From NCBI GenBank assembly GCA_937910265.1, contig CALEPD010000117.1, forward strand, positions 1 through 16,648: a DNA stretch of 16,648 nt. Reading direction: 5' to 3'. A program made the translations under genes and the position numbers. The notes beneath the pieces were generated by a model that saw nothing but the letters and a program-made list of their open reading frames with translations, made no database searches and had not been told where the DNA came from. Below are positions 1 through 6,103 of this stretch, piece by piece. The DNA comes from an uncultured Bacteroidales bacterium (GTDB lineage: Bacteria > Bacteroidota > Bacteroidia > Bacteroidales > P3). Each line of letters opens with the position of its first letter. The first letter of the stretch is position 1.

Positions 1-240
1 TGTGCCGAAATGAGGACACTTGAGCTCTACTCGTTTCGGCGATGGCTTGCGGAGTGCTATGGTACGCCCTTCCGCGAAATTCTTTTTCTTCTTGGTTATT
101 TTTATGTCTACAATGTCCCCCGGCACCACGAATGGGACGAATATCACCATGCCGTCTATTTTGGCAATGGCGTTCCCTTCGGCTCCGGCATCTACTATTT
201 CAACTTCCTCCAGAATGGGTAGGTCTTTTTTCTTGCGCAT
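1..240 (-). CDS. rlmD: 23S rRNA (uracil-5-)-methyltransferase RlmD/RumA, N-terminal part only
   Basis: The first 80 codons of a gene that runs off the left edge, with its ATG at 238-240. Residues about 10-65 look like a TRAM RNA-binding domain: a short beta-rich module containing VPFVVPGDIVDIKI and followed by a Lys-rich KKKK stretch. At residues 75-79 comes CPHFG, which matches the first cysteine and the following HFG of the iron-sulfur cluster motif of the RumA/RlmD family. These enzymes use S-adenosylmethionine to methylate C5 of a uracil in 23S rRNA (U1939 in E. coli); the SAM-binding domain lies outside the window. There is no Shine-Dalgarno sequence before the start, as is normal in Bacteroidetes. 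A related TRAM-containing tRNA uracil methyltransferase is possible but less likely given the CPHFG motif. Confidence 0.85.
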   Translation of the reverse strand, partial: MRKKKDLPILEEVEIVDAGAEGNAIAKIDGMVIFVPFVVPGDIVDIKITKKKKNFAEGRTIALRKPSPKRVELKCPHFGT

Positions 241-262
241 CGTTTTTTCTGTGTTGGCTGTT

Positions 263-297
263 GCCCCGTCTCCAATCTGTCGGGGCTATTTTTTTTA
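263..297 (+). other. GC hairpin followed by T tract, upstream of rlmD
   Basis: GCCCCG (263-268) pairs with CGGGGC (281-286) around a 12-base loop and is followed by a T-rich run on the plus strand. This is terminator geometry for plus-strand transcription, yet no plus-strand gene precedes it in the window. On the minus strand it lies in the leader of rlmD, 23 bases before the ATG. It may stop antisense transcripts, or be a leader structure. Confidence 0.3.
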
Positions 298-301
298 TAC
301 A

Positions 302-335
302 ATAAAAAAGAAGTACTGTGGCCACAATACTTCTT
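302..335 (-). terminator. Rho-independent terminator of rpmH
   Basis: On the minus strand AAGAAGTA and TACTTCTT (plus positions 328-335 and 308-315) pair, and the inner TGTG/CACA extends the stem almost without interruption. A run of six T follows directly. It lies 45 bases beyond the L34 stop codon, so rpmH is probably transcribed largely on its own and rlmD needs its own promoter or read-through. Confidence 0.65.
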
Positions 336-379
336 ATTCCTTTGCAAAGGCTCTATTTCGCAATTTGAAATTACAGATA

Positions 380-526
380 TTATCTCTCGTCGGAAACGGT
401 CAGTCTTTTTCTGCCTTTTCTGCGACGTGCTGCCAAAACTCTTCTTCCGTTGGCGGTGGACATTCTGTGGCGAAATCCGTGCTTATTTGCTCTTTTTCTG
501 CGTGATGGTTGAAATGTTCTCTTCAT
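380..526 (-). CDS. rpmH: 50S ribosomal protein L34
   Basis: A 48-residue, extremely basic protein beginning [20 protein letters not shown] and continuing through [20 protein letters not shown] to a short acidic end, SDER. This is the complete, characteristic L34 signature. L34 is a small component of the large ribosomal subunit bound to 23S rRNA. The start at 524-526 is fixed by the invariant MKRT; an ATG 10 bases upstream is in another frame. The gene is shorter than usual gene-calling length limits and is easily missed. It has a good Bacteroidetes -7 box 23 bases upstream and its own terminator downstream. There is no Shine-Dalgarno sequence, only an A-rich leader. Confidence 0.97.
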   Translation of the reverse strand: MKRTFQPSRRKRANKHGFRHRMSTANGRRVLAARRRKGRKRLTVSDER

Positions 527-548
527 TTTTACTCATTTTTTGGAGTTG

Positions 549-556
549 CAAAATTA
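549..556 (-). promoter_or_regulatory. Bacteroidetes-type -7 box for rpmH
   Basis: TAATTTTG on the minus strand is an exact match to TAnnTTTG, the -7 element of the Bacteroidetes primary sigma factor. It lies 22 bases before the rpmH start, giving a very short leader. I see no clear TTTG -33 box at the expected distance; that region holds a long T run. Confidence 0.55.
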
Positions 557-681
557 CAAAAAAAAAACATATCTCAGCACTCTTTTTTACTATTATTTTT
601 TGCAATTTCACTTAATTTGCAGTTTTTCAATATTATAAATGCGAAAAATAAAATCATTTTCATAATGTTGAAAAAAAATAG

Positions 682-689
682 TACATTTG
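682..689 (+). promoter_or_regulatory. Bacteroidetes-type -7 box for the TPR-secG operon
   Basis: TACATTTG matches TAnnTTTG exactly and is preceded by an A run. A weak TTTT (657-660) sits near the -33 position. It is 37 bases before the ATG at 727 and back to back with the rpmH promoter. Bases 527-726 therefore form a divergent promoter region with no gene of their own. Confidence 0.5.
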
Positions 690-726
690 CAAATCAGTTT
701 TGATTTCCAAATTAAAGTGTATTGTA

Positions 727-1410
727 ATGCAAAAAGCTGAATTTACTCGTTTAATCCAATCTCCGACCAATCTTTCCTTGCGCGACAAGATGGATATTCA
801 GTCCGAGAGAATGCGCTTTCCCTATTGTGCTCCACTGCAGATCTTGGATCTTGTCGGCGATAAGGTATGTGGTATTGCCCAGTGGGAGATGAAAACATTA
901 CCCATCACATCACTCTATATTCGCAATCGTTACAAATTGAACGACCTTTTGCTTAAGGCACGCCTTGTCGACGACACTCCTGCTCCCGCACCGCAGGTCG
1001 CCGCCGCCGGTCAAGAGCTAGCCCAACAAGCTCCTGTTGCATCAGCTCCAGCCGAACAGCCAATGGAAGATGTGGATATCTTGCAGGAAATCAATGCCTA
1101 TCAGGAAATCTCGTTTAAAACCGCACCCAAGAGCGTTATTTTGTCTAAATTCCTTGATATTGATGTCGGTGAACCTCAGCAATTGGACGAAACCGAACAA
1201 TTGCCGGTCGAGGTGTTGGCTAAAAAAAGTATAGCCAATGAGGGTGTGTTAGAAACTGAAACTCTTGCACTTGTGTTCGAAAAGCAAGGTAAATACGATA
1301 AGGCAGTTGAGGTTTACAAAAAATTAATCGTGAAATATCCCGAAAAAAGTAGTACCTTTGCAACCCGAATTATCGAACTTGAAAACATTATTGAAAATAG
1401 TAAAAAATAA
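727..1410 (+). CDS. Tetratricopeptide-repeat protein encoded upstream of secG
   Basis: A 227-residue cytoplasmic protein with no signal peptide or membrane segment. It has three parts: an N-terminal domain of about 85 residues (MQKAEFTRLIQSPT onward) that I do not recognise; a flexible Ala/Pro/Gln-rich linker (about 86-115); and a C-terminal segment whose ETLALVFEKQGKYDKAVEVY and following KKLIVKYPEKS match one TPR helix pair. TPR units normally bind partner proteins. The reading frame is open further upstream to a TTG at 700, but I chose the ATG at 727 because the -7 box at 682-689 would place the transcript start only a few bases before 700. It is 6 bases from secG and shares its operon. 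Bacteroidales genomes commonly have a TPR gene before secG, but its function is not established. Confidence 0.85.
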   Translation: MQKAEFTRLIQSPTNLSLRDKMDIQSERMRFPYCAPLQILDLVGDKVCGIAQWEMKTLPITSLYIRNRYKLNDLLLKARLVDDTPAPAPQVAAAGQELAQQAPVASAPAEQPMEDVDILQEINAYQEISFKTAPKSVILSKFLDIDVGEPQQLDETEQLPVEVLAKKSIANEGVLETETLALVFEKQGKYDKAVEVYKKLIVKYPEKSSTFATRIIELENIIENSKK

Positions 1411-1416
1411 AAAGAC

Positions 1417-1746
1417 ATGTATCAGTTTATAGTAATTTTGATTTTGATTGTATGTGTGTTGTTGGCATGTGCAGTATTGTTGCAAAACTCTAAAGGCGGC
1501 GGATTGGCTGCAGATTTGTCTGCTTCTACCCAAACTTTCGGTATCCGTCAAACTGCCAATTTCCTCGAGAAAGCCACTTGGGTATTGGCTATCTTGTTGG
1601 TGGTTCTGAGTCTCACCGCTACTATGACAATCAATCGTGGAGAAGTTGAGGACGGTATCTCTACCGAAGTCACTGCTGTCGACATGATTCCTTCAACACC
1701 AGCCCCGGCTCCTGCTCAGGCTCCTGCAGAGAATGTTGCTGAATAA
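1417..1746 (+). CDS. secG: Preprotein translocase subunit SecG
   Basis: A 109-residue membrane protein with two transmembrane helices (about 3-23 and 52-71). Between them is the SecG signature: LLQNSKGGGLAADLS, then TQTFGIRQTANFLEKATW. SecG joins SecY and SecE in the inner-membrane channel and promotes SecA-driven export. An Ala/Pro-rich tail (STPAPAPAQAPAE) extends beyond the second helix, a low-complexity ending found in many Bacteroidetes SecG proteins. It follows the TPR gene by 6 bases in the same operon, and a perfect terminator hairpin lies 29 bases after its stop. Confidence 0.95.
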   Translation: MYQFIVILILIVCVLLACAVLLQNSKGGGLAADLSASTQTFGIRQTANFLEKATWVLAILLVVLSLTATMTINRGEVEDGISTEVTAVDMIPSTPAPAPAQAPAENVAE

Positions 1747-1775
1747 TCAATCATTTTATTTAAGGTATATATAGG

Positions 1776-1808
1776 GATTTGCTCCACCGGAGCAAATCTC
1801 TTTCTCAT
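1776..1808 (+). terminator. Terminator of the TPR-secG operon
   Basis: GATTTGCTCC (1776-1785) pairs perfectly over 10 bases with GGAGCAAATC (1789-1798) around a 3-base ACC loop. It is followed by the pyrimidine-rich TCTTTCTC. The stem is strong but the T tract is interrupted by C, so termination may be incomplete. The helicase gene starts only 8 bases later. Confidence 0.7.
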
Positions 1809-1815
1809 TAATGGC

Positions 1816-3243
1816 ATGCTTCAAGAGGTAGAAAAACTGATTTTCTCTTTTTTTCAACACGTACCCACTCCCGGACAACGTGTGGCATGCTCGTCGTTGG
1901 TCCGTTTTTTGTACGACCCAGACCCATCCGCCGCTTTTTTATTGAAGGGCTATGCCGGAACCGGTAAAACGTCGCTTTTGGGCGCACTGATCAAAGCCGC
2001 TCCACATCTGGGTGTTCGAACAGTCTTGATGGCTCCCACTGGCAGGGCGGCAAAAGTATTGTCGGGTTACGCCGGTCAATCTGCCTATACTATCCATAAG
2101 AAAATATACATGACGATGACCGACCCTGTTTCCGGAACCGTCAGGGTGGTGCGCGGCGCAAATAAGCATACCTACACACTGTTTATTGTAGATGAGGCTT
2201 CGATGATTGGAGTGAACGATGGTGGAGAGTTCTGTGGACGCAGCCTGTTGGACGATTTGGTCGATTATGTATACAGTGGCGACCATTGCCGATTGTTGCT
2301 GATGGGCGATCCTGCGCAGCTTCCTCCTGTGGCAACCTCCGAAAGTGTGGCGTTGAACCTCGATTTCCTTCGCGCGTCATTCAATCTCAAATTCCATCAG
2401 GCCGACCTTACTGAAGTGGTGCGCCAGGAGTCCACGTCCAATATCTTATATAATGCAACAAACATGAGGCTCCAGATAACCGACATGTACGATGGAGCGC
2501 AGGTTGAATTTCCGATATTCGATGTCGACGATTCTCTCGATGTGCTTCCCCTTTCCGGCGAAGATTTGGAGGATACGCTGTTCCGTGAATACGCCGACGA
2601 CAAACTTGAGGATGTTGCTATAATATGTCGCACCAACAAACGTGTAAAAATCTTCAACCAAGCCATCCGCAATCGAATCCTTTTCCGTGAGGATGAAATC
2701 AACACGGGCGATTATCTGATGGTTGTTAAGAACAATTATTATTGGTTGGAAGAGGGCTACGATGCGTCGTTCATTGCCAACGGTGATATAATCGAGGTGA
2801 TGTCTGTTCGCAATCGGCAGGAATTACATGGGTTCAACTTTGTTGATATTTCTGCACGCATGGTCGACTATCCCGAAATGCCAACCATCGATTGTAAAAT
2901 TGTATTGGAGTCGCTCTATGCCGACACTCTGGCACTCTCTCAAAGCCAAATGGGCGCTTTGTTCGATTCGGTTATGGAAGATTATGCGGATATTCCCCAA
3001 AAGCGCGAGCGTTTGTCCAAAGTGAAAAGCGACCCTTACTACAATGCGCTGCAAGTTAAATTCTCCTATGCGATGACTTGCCATAAGGCGCAGGGCGGTC
3101 AGTGGCCCGTTGTGGTAATCGACCAGGGCTATGTGACCGATGAGATGTACAATAGGGAATTTTTGAGATGGTTGTACACCGCTTTCACGCGGGCCACAAA
3201 GAAAGTCTATCTGCTGAATTTCGACAGCAAATTTTATAAATAA
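1816..3243 (+). CDS. RecD/Dda-like superfamily 1 DNA helicase
   Basis: A 475-residue ATP-dependent helicase. The family motifs appear in order: GYAGTGKT Walker A (45-52), FIVDEASM with D126/E127 (motif II), GDPAQLPPV (164-172, motif III), CHKAQGGQW (about 421-429) and YTAFTRA (454-460, motif VI arginine finger) in the UvrD_C_2-type C-terminal domain. The TPGQ near residue 18 is the Q-motif region. Enzymes of this group (RecD, RecD2, T4 Dda) move 5' to 3' along single-stranded DNA in repair or replication. At 475 residues it lacks the long N-terminal region of RecD2 and there is no recB or recC nearby, so a free-standing Dda-like helicase is the best call. An ATG at 1811 is in another frame and stops at once, which supports the start at 1816. 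Confidence 0.88.
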   Translation: MLQEVEKLIFSFFQHVPTPGQRVACSSLVRFLYDPDPSAAFLLKGYAGTGKTSLLGALIKAAPHLGVRTVLMAPTGRAAKVLSGYAGQSAYTIHKKIYMTMTDPVSGTVRVVRGANKHTYTLFIVDEASMIGVNDGGEFCGRSLLDDLVDYVYSGDHCRLLLMGDPAQLPPVATSESVALNLDFLRASFNLKFHQADLTEVVRQESTSNILYNATNMRLQITDMYDGAQVEFPIFDVDDSLDVLPLSGEDLEDTLFREYADDKLEDVAIICRTNKRVKIFNQAIRNRILFREDEINTGDYLMVVKNNYYWLEEGYDASFIANGDIIEVMSVRNRQELHGFNFVDISARMVDYPEMPTIDCKIVLESLYADTLALSQSQMGALFDSVMEDYADIPQKRERLSKVKSDPYYNALQVKFSYAMTCHKAQGGQWPVVVIDQGYVTDEMYNREFLRWLYTAFTRATKKVYLLNFDSKFYK

Positions 3244-3275
3244 AAAATCCTTTGCCCGTAAGCAAAGGATTTTTT
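3243..3275. terminator. Bidirectional terminator between the helicase and HU genes
   Basis: TCCTTTGC (3248-3255) pairs with GCAAAGGA (3262-3269), flanked by an A run on the left and a T run on the right. It therefore works for the plus-strand helicase and, read in reverse, for the minus-strand HU gene. It overlaps the last bases of the helicase stop codon and lies between two convergent genes. Confidence 0.8.
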
Positions 3276-3298
3276 ACTTGTAAAATGACTCTCAAATA

Positions 3299-3562
3299 TT
3301 ATAAAGCAAGATTTTTGCCAGCTTTGAATCTTGCCACATTCTTAGCGGGAATGTTGATGGCTTCACCTGTGCTGGGATTCTTGCCTACGCGTGCGTTGCG
3401 TTTCGATACGCTGAAGGTTCCCAATCCGATGATGGAGATTTTGTTGCCGTTTTTCAATTCTGCAACTGTGGTGTCAATAAAGGCATCCAATGCTTTGCGT
3501 GCATCATTTTTTGTTAAACCAGCCTTTTCGGCCATGGCATTGATCAATTCAGTTTTGTTCAT
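3299..3562 (-). CDS. HU-family nucleoid DNA-binding protein
   Basis: An 87-residue protein of typical HU length. It starts MNKTELINAMAEKAGLTKND, the HU/IHF helix pair, followed by GNKISIIGLGTFSVSKRNAR. The DNA-binding beta-arm has GKNPSTGE and INIPAKNV, and the protein ends RFKAGKNLAL. HU forms dimers that bend and compact DNA without strong sequence specificity. The arm resembles HU more than IHF, and no partner gene is present, so a homodimer is likely. It is a single-gene transcript with a good TAnnTTTG box 37 bases upstream and a bidirectional terminator downstream. Confidence 0.96.
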   Translation of the reverse strand: MNKTELINAMAEKAGLTKNDARKALDAFIDTTVAELKNGNKISIIGLGTFSVSKRNARVGKNPSTGEAINIPAKNVARFKAGKNLAL

Positions 3563-3598
3563 GATAGTGTGTGTTAATGGTTAATTATTTTTATGTTG

Positions 3599-3606
3599 CA
3601 AATTTA
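3599..3606 (-). promoter_or_regulatory. Bacteroidetes-type -7 box for the HU gene
   Basis: TAAATTTG on the minus strand matches TAnnTTTG exactly, 37 bases before the HU ATG. Its -33 region falls inside the AT-rich hairpin at 3608-3649, so the fmt terminator and the HU promoter appear to share sequence. Confidence 0.55.
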
Positions 3607-3607
3607 T

Positions 3608-3649
3608 AAAAAAATATTGAAAAATAGTATCTATCCGCAATATTTTTTT
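3608..3649 (-). terminator. AT-rich terminator after fmt
   Basis: A7-TATTG (3608-3619) pairs perfectly over 12 bases with CAATA-T7 (3638-3649) around an 18-base loop. On the minus strand the T run closes the hairpin, 23 bases beyond the fmt stop. The stem is nearly all A/T and thus weak, but it is the only candidate end for the rsmE-to-fmt operon before the HU promoter. Confidence 0.4.
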
Positions 3650-3671
3650 GATTATAAAACACGGCAATCTA

Positions 3672-4613
3672 TCAAATGTTTGTTTTCCAATTCGATACGC
3701 AATACCCTCGAAGAAGTTCCGCAATGCTTATTCTTTTTTTTCCACTTAGTTGGATGCTTGAAATTGAAATATATCCGTCGGTTACACCAACTTTCATGTA
3801 CTTTTTCGAGTCGGTTATTATCTCTCCAACAGTGCTGTTTTCTGCACTTTCAAAGGTCGCTTCGTATATTTTGACCTGTATTGTGGTGCCGTTGTTGTCG
3901 GTGAATGTAGTCGTGGCTGCCGGGTATGGCGAAAGCCCTCTGATGAAATTGACCACAGAGTTGCCGTTGCTGTTCCAATTAATCGCGCAGTCTGCCTTGA
4001 ATATTTTCGGGGCAGGTTTATATTCCACGTTTTCAGGTTGGGGCTGTGGGATAATGTCTCCTCTTTCAATTCTGTCGAGGGTTTCGATGACAAGATGCTT
4101 TCCTATCTCAGCCAATCTGTCGTGCAGCGATTCTGCGTTGTCGTTTTCTGTGATGGGGGTTTTCGTCTGGAGCAATATCTTTCCCTCGTCAATGCGTTCG
4201 TTCAGGAAGAAGGTTGTGACGCCGGTTTCTGTCTCACCGTTGATAATGGCCCAGTTTATGGGTGCCGCTCCACGGTATTGGGGTAGGAGGGAGGCGTGAA
4301 GATTGAATGTTCCCATGGGGGGCATGCCCCAAACCGATTTTGGGAGCATTCGGAAGGCAACAACCACGAAGATGTCGGCATTTAGCAATTTCAGCTGTTC
4401 CTGGAATGTCGAATCGCCTAATTTCTCGGGTTGCAGCACCGGTATGTTGTGGCTTAGCGCATAGTCCTTGACTGGCGATGTGGTTATTTTCAGACCTCTT
4501 CCGGTTTGTCGGTCGGGTACAGTTACAACCCCTACAATATCATGCGACGATTGATGTATTGCATTGAGTGATGCAACTGCAAAATCCGGGGTACCCATAA
4601 AAACAATCTTCAT
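3672..4613 (-). CDS. fmt: Methionyl-tRNA formyltransferase
   Basis: A 313-residue enzyme that transfers a formyl group from 10-formyltetrahydrofolate to the methionine on initiator tRNA, needed for bacterial translation initiation. It begins MKIVFMGTPDFAVASL, the family's N-terminal Rossmann strand. The catalytic residues are all in place: N104, H106 (in NLHASLLPQYRGAAP) and D142 (in NERIDEGKI). The C-terminal OB-fold-like domain starts near residue 205 and carries NFIRGLSPYPAA and KRISIAELLRGY. Length is normal for the family. It is the last gene of the rsmE-to-fmt operon, 37 bases after ribH. It is not paired here with the def gene, as it is in many bacteria. Confidence 0.97.
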   Translation of the reverse strand: MKIVFMGTPDFAVASLNAIHQSSHDIVGVVTVPDRQTGRGLKITTSPVKDYALSHNIPVLQPEKLGDSTFQEQLKLLNADIFVVVAFRMLPKSVWGMPPMGTFNLHASLLPQYRGAAPINWAIINGETETGVTTFFLNERIDEGKILLQTKTPITENDNAESLHDRLAEIGKHLVIETLDRIERGDIIPQPQPENVEYKPAPKIFKADCAINWNSNGNSVVNFIRGLSPYPAATTTFTDNNGTTIQVKIYEATFESAENSTVGEIITDSKKYMKVGVTDGYISISSIQLSGKKRISIAELLRGYCVSNWKTNI

Positions 4614-4650
4614 ATGTTAACGATTAATTTTGGAATTTATAAAACCCACC

Positions 4651-5154
4651 TTATTGAATTGATGAAAGTCTCTTTTGCAGGTCGCACATCTTGATGGCGG
4701 TCACTGCACCCTCAATTCCTTTGTTCCCGTGTTTTCCTCCTGCACGCTCTTGTGCTTGTTGCATGTTGTTGGTTGTAAGCACACTGAATATTACGGGTTT
4801 TCCGTGTTTTATTGACACATTGGTCAGTCCGTTAGAAACGGCATCGCAGATGAAATCGAAATGTCGGGTTTCGCCCTGTATTACACATCCGATGCAAATT
4901 ACGGCGTCAAACGATTTGTTTGTGCTGAGCATGGTGTCTGCGGCAGTGGTCAACTCGAAAGTTCCCGGTACCGAAACCTTCACAATGTTGGTCGCTTCCA
5001 CTCCATGTTTCAGAAGTGTTTCATATGCCCCGTCGGTAAGGGCGTCGGTTATGTTGTTGTTCCATTCGGCATGGATAATTCCTATTCTATAGGGTTTTCC
5101 GTTAGGAACATCATCGGTTTTGTAATCTGATAAGTTGACTTTTTTTGTTTCCAT
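4651..5154 (-). CDS. ribH: 6,7-dimethyl-8-ribityllumazine synthase
   Basis: A 167-residue enzyme of the penultimate step of riboflavin synthesis, joining 5-amino-6-ribitylamino-uracil and 3,4-dihydroxy-2-butanone 4-phosphate. Visible motifs include IIHAEWNNNITDAL (the substrate-contacting Trp/Asn loop), VPGTFEL (62-68), GCVIQGETRHFDFI with the catalytic His98, and GGKHGNKGIEGA near the C-terminus. Length is normal and no other rib gene is adjacent. Its ATG overlaps the stop of the preceding peptidase by one base (TAATG on the minus strand), which implies translational coupling. Family members usually assemble as pentamers or 60-unit capsids. Confidence 0.97.
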   Translation of the reverse strand: METKKVNLSDYKTDDVPNGKPYRIGIIHAEWNNNITDALTDGAYETLLKHGVEATNIVKVSVPGTFELTTAADTMLSTNKSFDAVICIGCVIQGETRHFDFICDAVSNGLTNVSIKHGKPVIFSVLTTNNMQQAQERAGGKHGNKGIEGAVTAIKMCDLQKRLSSIQ

Positions 5155-6103
5155 TATAATATGATTATTTTGAGTCCGGGTTTTATGTTGTCGTTGTGGC
5201 TGATGTTTCCCAATATGGGGTTCAGCTCTTTTATTTTTTCGGGTGTCGTTTTGTATGCACGTGAAATAAGTTCAAGAGTGTCTCCTCTTTGTGTTTCGTA
5301 AACGGTGTGCTTTTTCGTTTTTTTTGGCGACGAGGGTCTCTCTTTGATGTAGCTTTCGTCGGCTTTGTATACTATACTTTGCGCTTTTTTCGGTTTGGTG
5401 ATGCCAAAGTAACTTTTGTCAAGGTGCAGTTTCTTGCTGCGCAAGGTGTAGTTCGAGAAGTCGAGTATCCATTCCGGGTCGAAGGCTTCGTATTGGAATC
5501 TCACTTCAAAGTGTAGGTGCGGTCCCGTCGATCTTCCGGTGCTCCCGCCAAGTCCGAGTACCTCGCCGGCTTTTACTTTCTGTTTTGCCTTTACATGTAT
5601 CTTCGACAAATGGCCATACACCGTCTCAAGACCATTGTTGTGTCTCACTACCACCAAGTTCCCGTAGGCTCCGAAAGGTTTGGCTATACGTACAATGCCG
5701 TCAAACACGCAGTGTACAGGGTCTCCCACCTTGAGCCGTATATCCACGCCGCGGTGAGGACGCTCCCACCTCCATCCGTATGGCGATGTGATGACATTCT
5801 TGACGGGAAAACAAAATTGCTCAGGCGTTTCCACCAGTCGGATATTGATTTCGTCAGGCAGCGAGTCGAGCGGCAGGGTCTTGAGGCGTACCCGGTCACT
5901 CGACAACGAGTTGCCGTACCATATGGCGGCAGGGGTCTCCTCCAGGTAAATCTGGTCAATCAGTTCATCTTCGTCCGCAATTTCGCGGTCATTGTTGTTG
6001 TGGCCGTTGCTCTGTTGTGCCTGGCAGGGGTTGAGTTGGAATAAGGTCGAAACAATGAGTATGATTACAGTCTTAAGCTCTTTCCGTAATCTGCCAACCG
6101 CAT
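5154..6103 (-). other. M23 metallopeptidase with LysM domain (second half of the fused frame, probably its own gene)
   Basis: Residues 485-790 of the fused frame. A hydrophobic stretch (TVIILIVSTLFQL) ends in NPCQAQ, like a signal peptide. Then comes an M23/LytM peptidase domain (about 570-700) with zinc ligands H591 and D595 in HRGVD, and H670/H672 in GPHLHFEV, so it should be an active glycyl or peptidoglycan endopeptidase. A LysM domain (about 738-788, TQRGDTLELISRAY) would anchor it to peptidoglycan. If one T is restored at 6072-6077, an ATG at 6103-6101 opens in the second frame, adds MRLADYGKSF and gives a 316-residue protein with a textbook signal peptide, overlapping the end of rpoN by about 30 bases. 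In the sequence as given, that ATG reaches a stop after 12 codons. Confidence 0.8.

Noticed and set aside
20..505. Plus-strand open frame across the rlmD/rpmH region
   Set aside because: It overlaps L34 and RlmD, both clearly coded on the minus strand, and passes through two hairpins.
700..726. Upstream TTG start for the TPR protein
   Set aside because: The -7 box at 682-689 would place the transcript start too close, and an ATG is available at 727.
3676..4299. Plus-strand open frame of 207 codons opposite fmt
   Set aside because: fmt has all catalytic residues on the other strand; this frame has random, hydrophobic and Ser-rich content.
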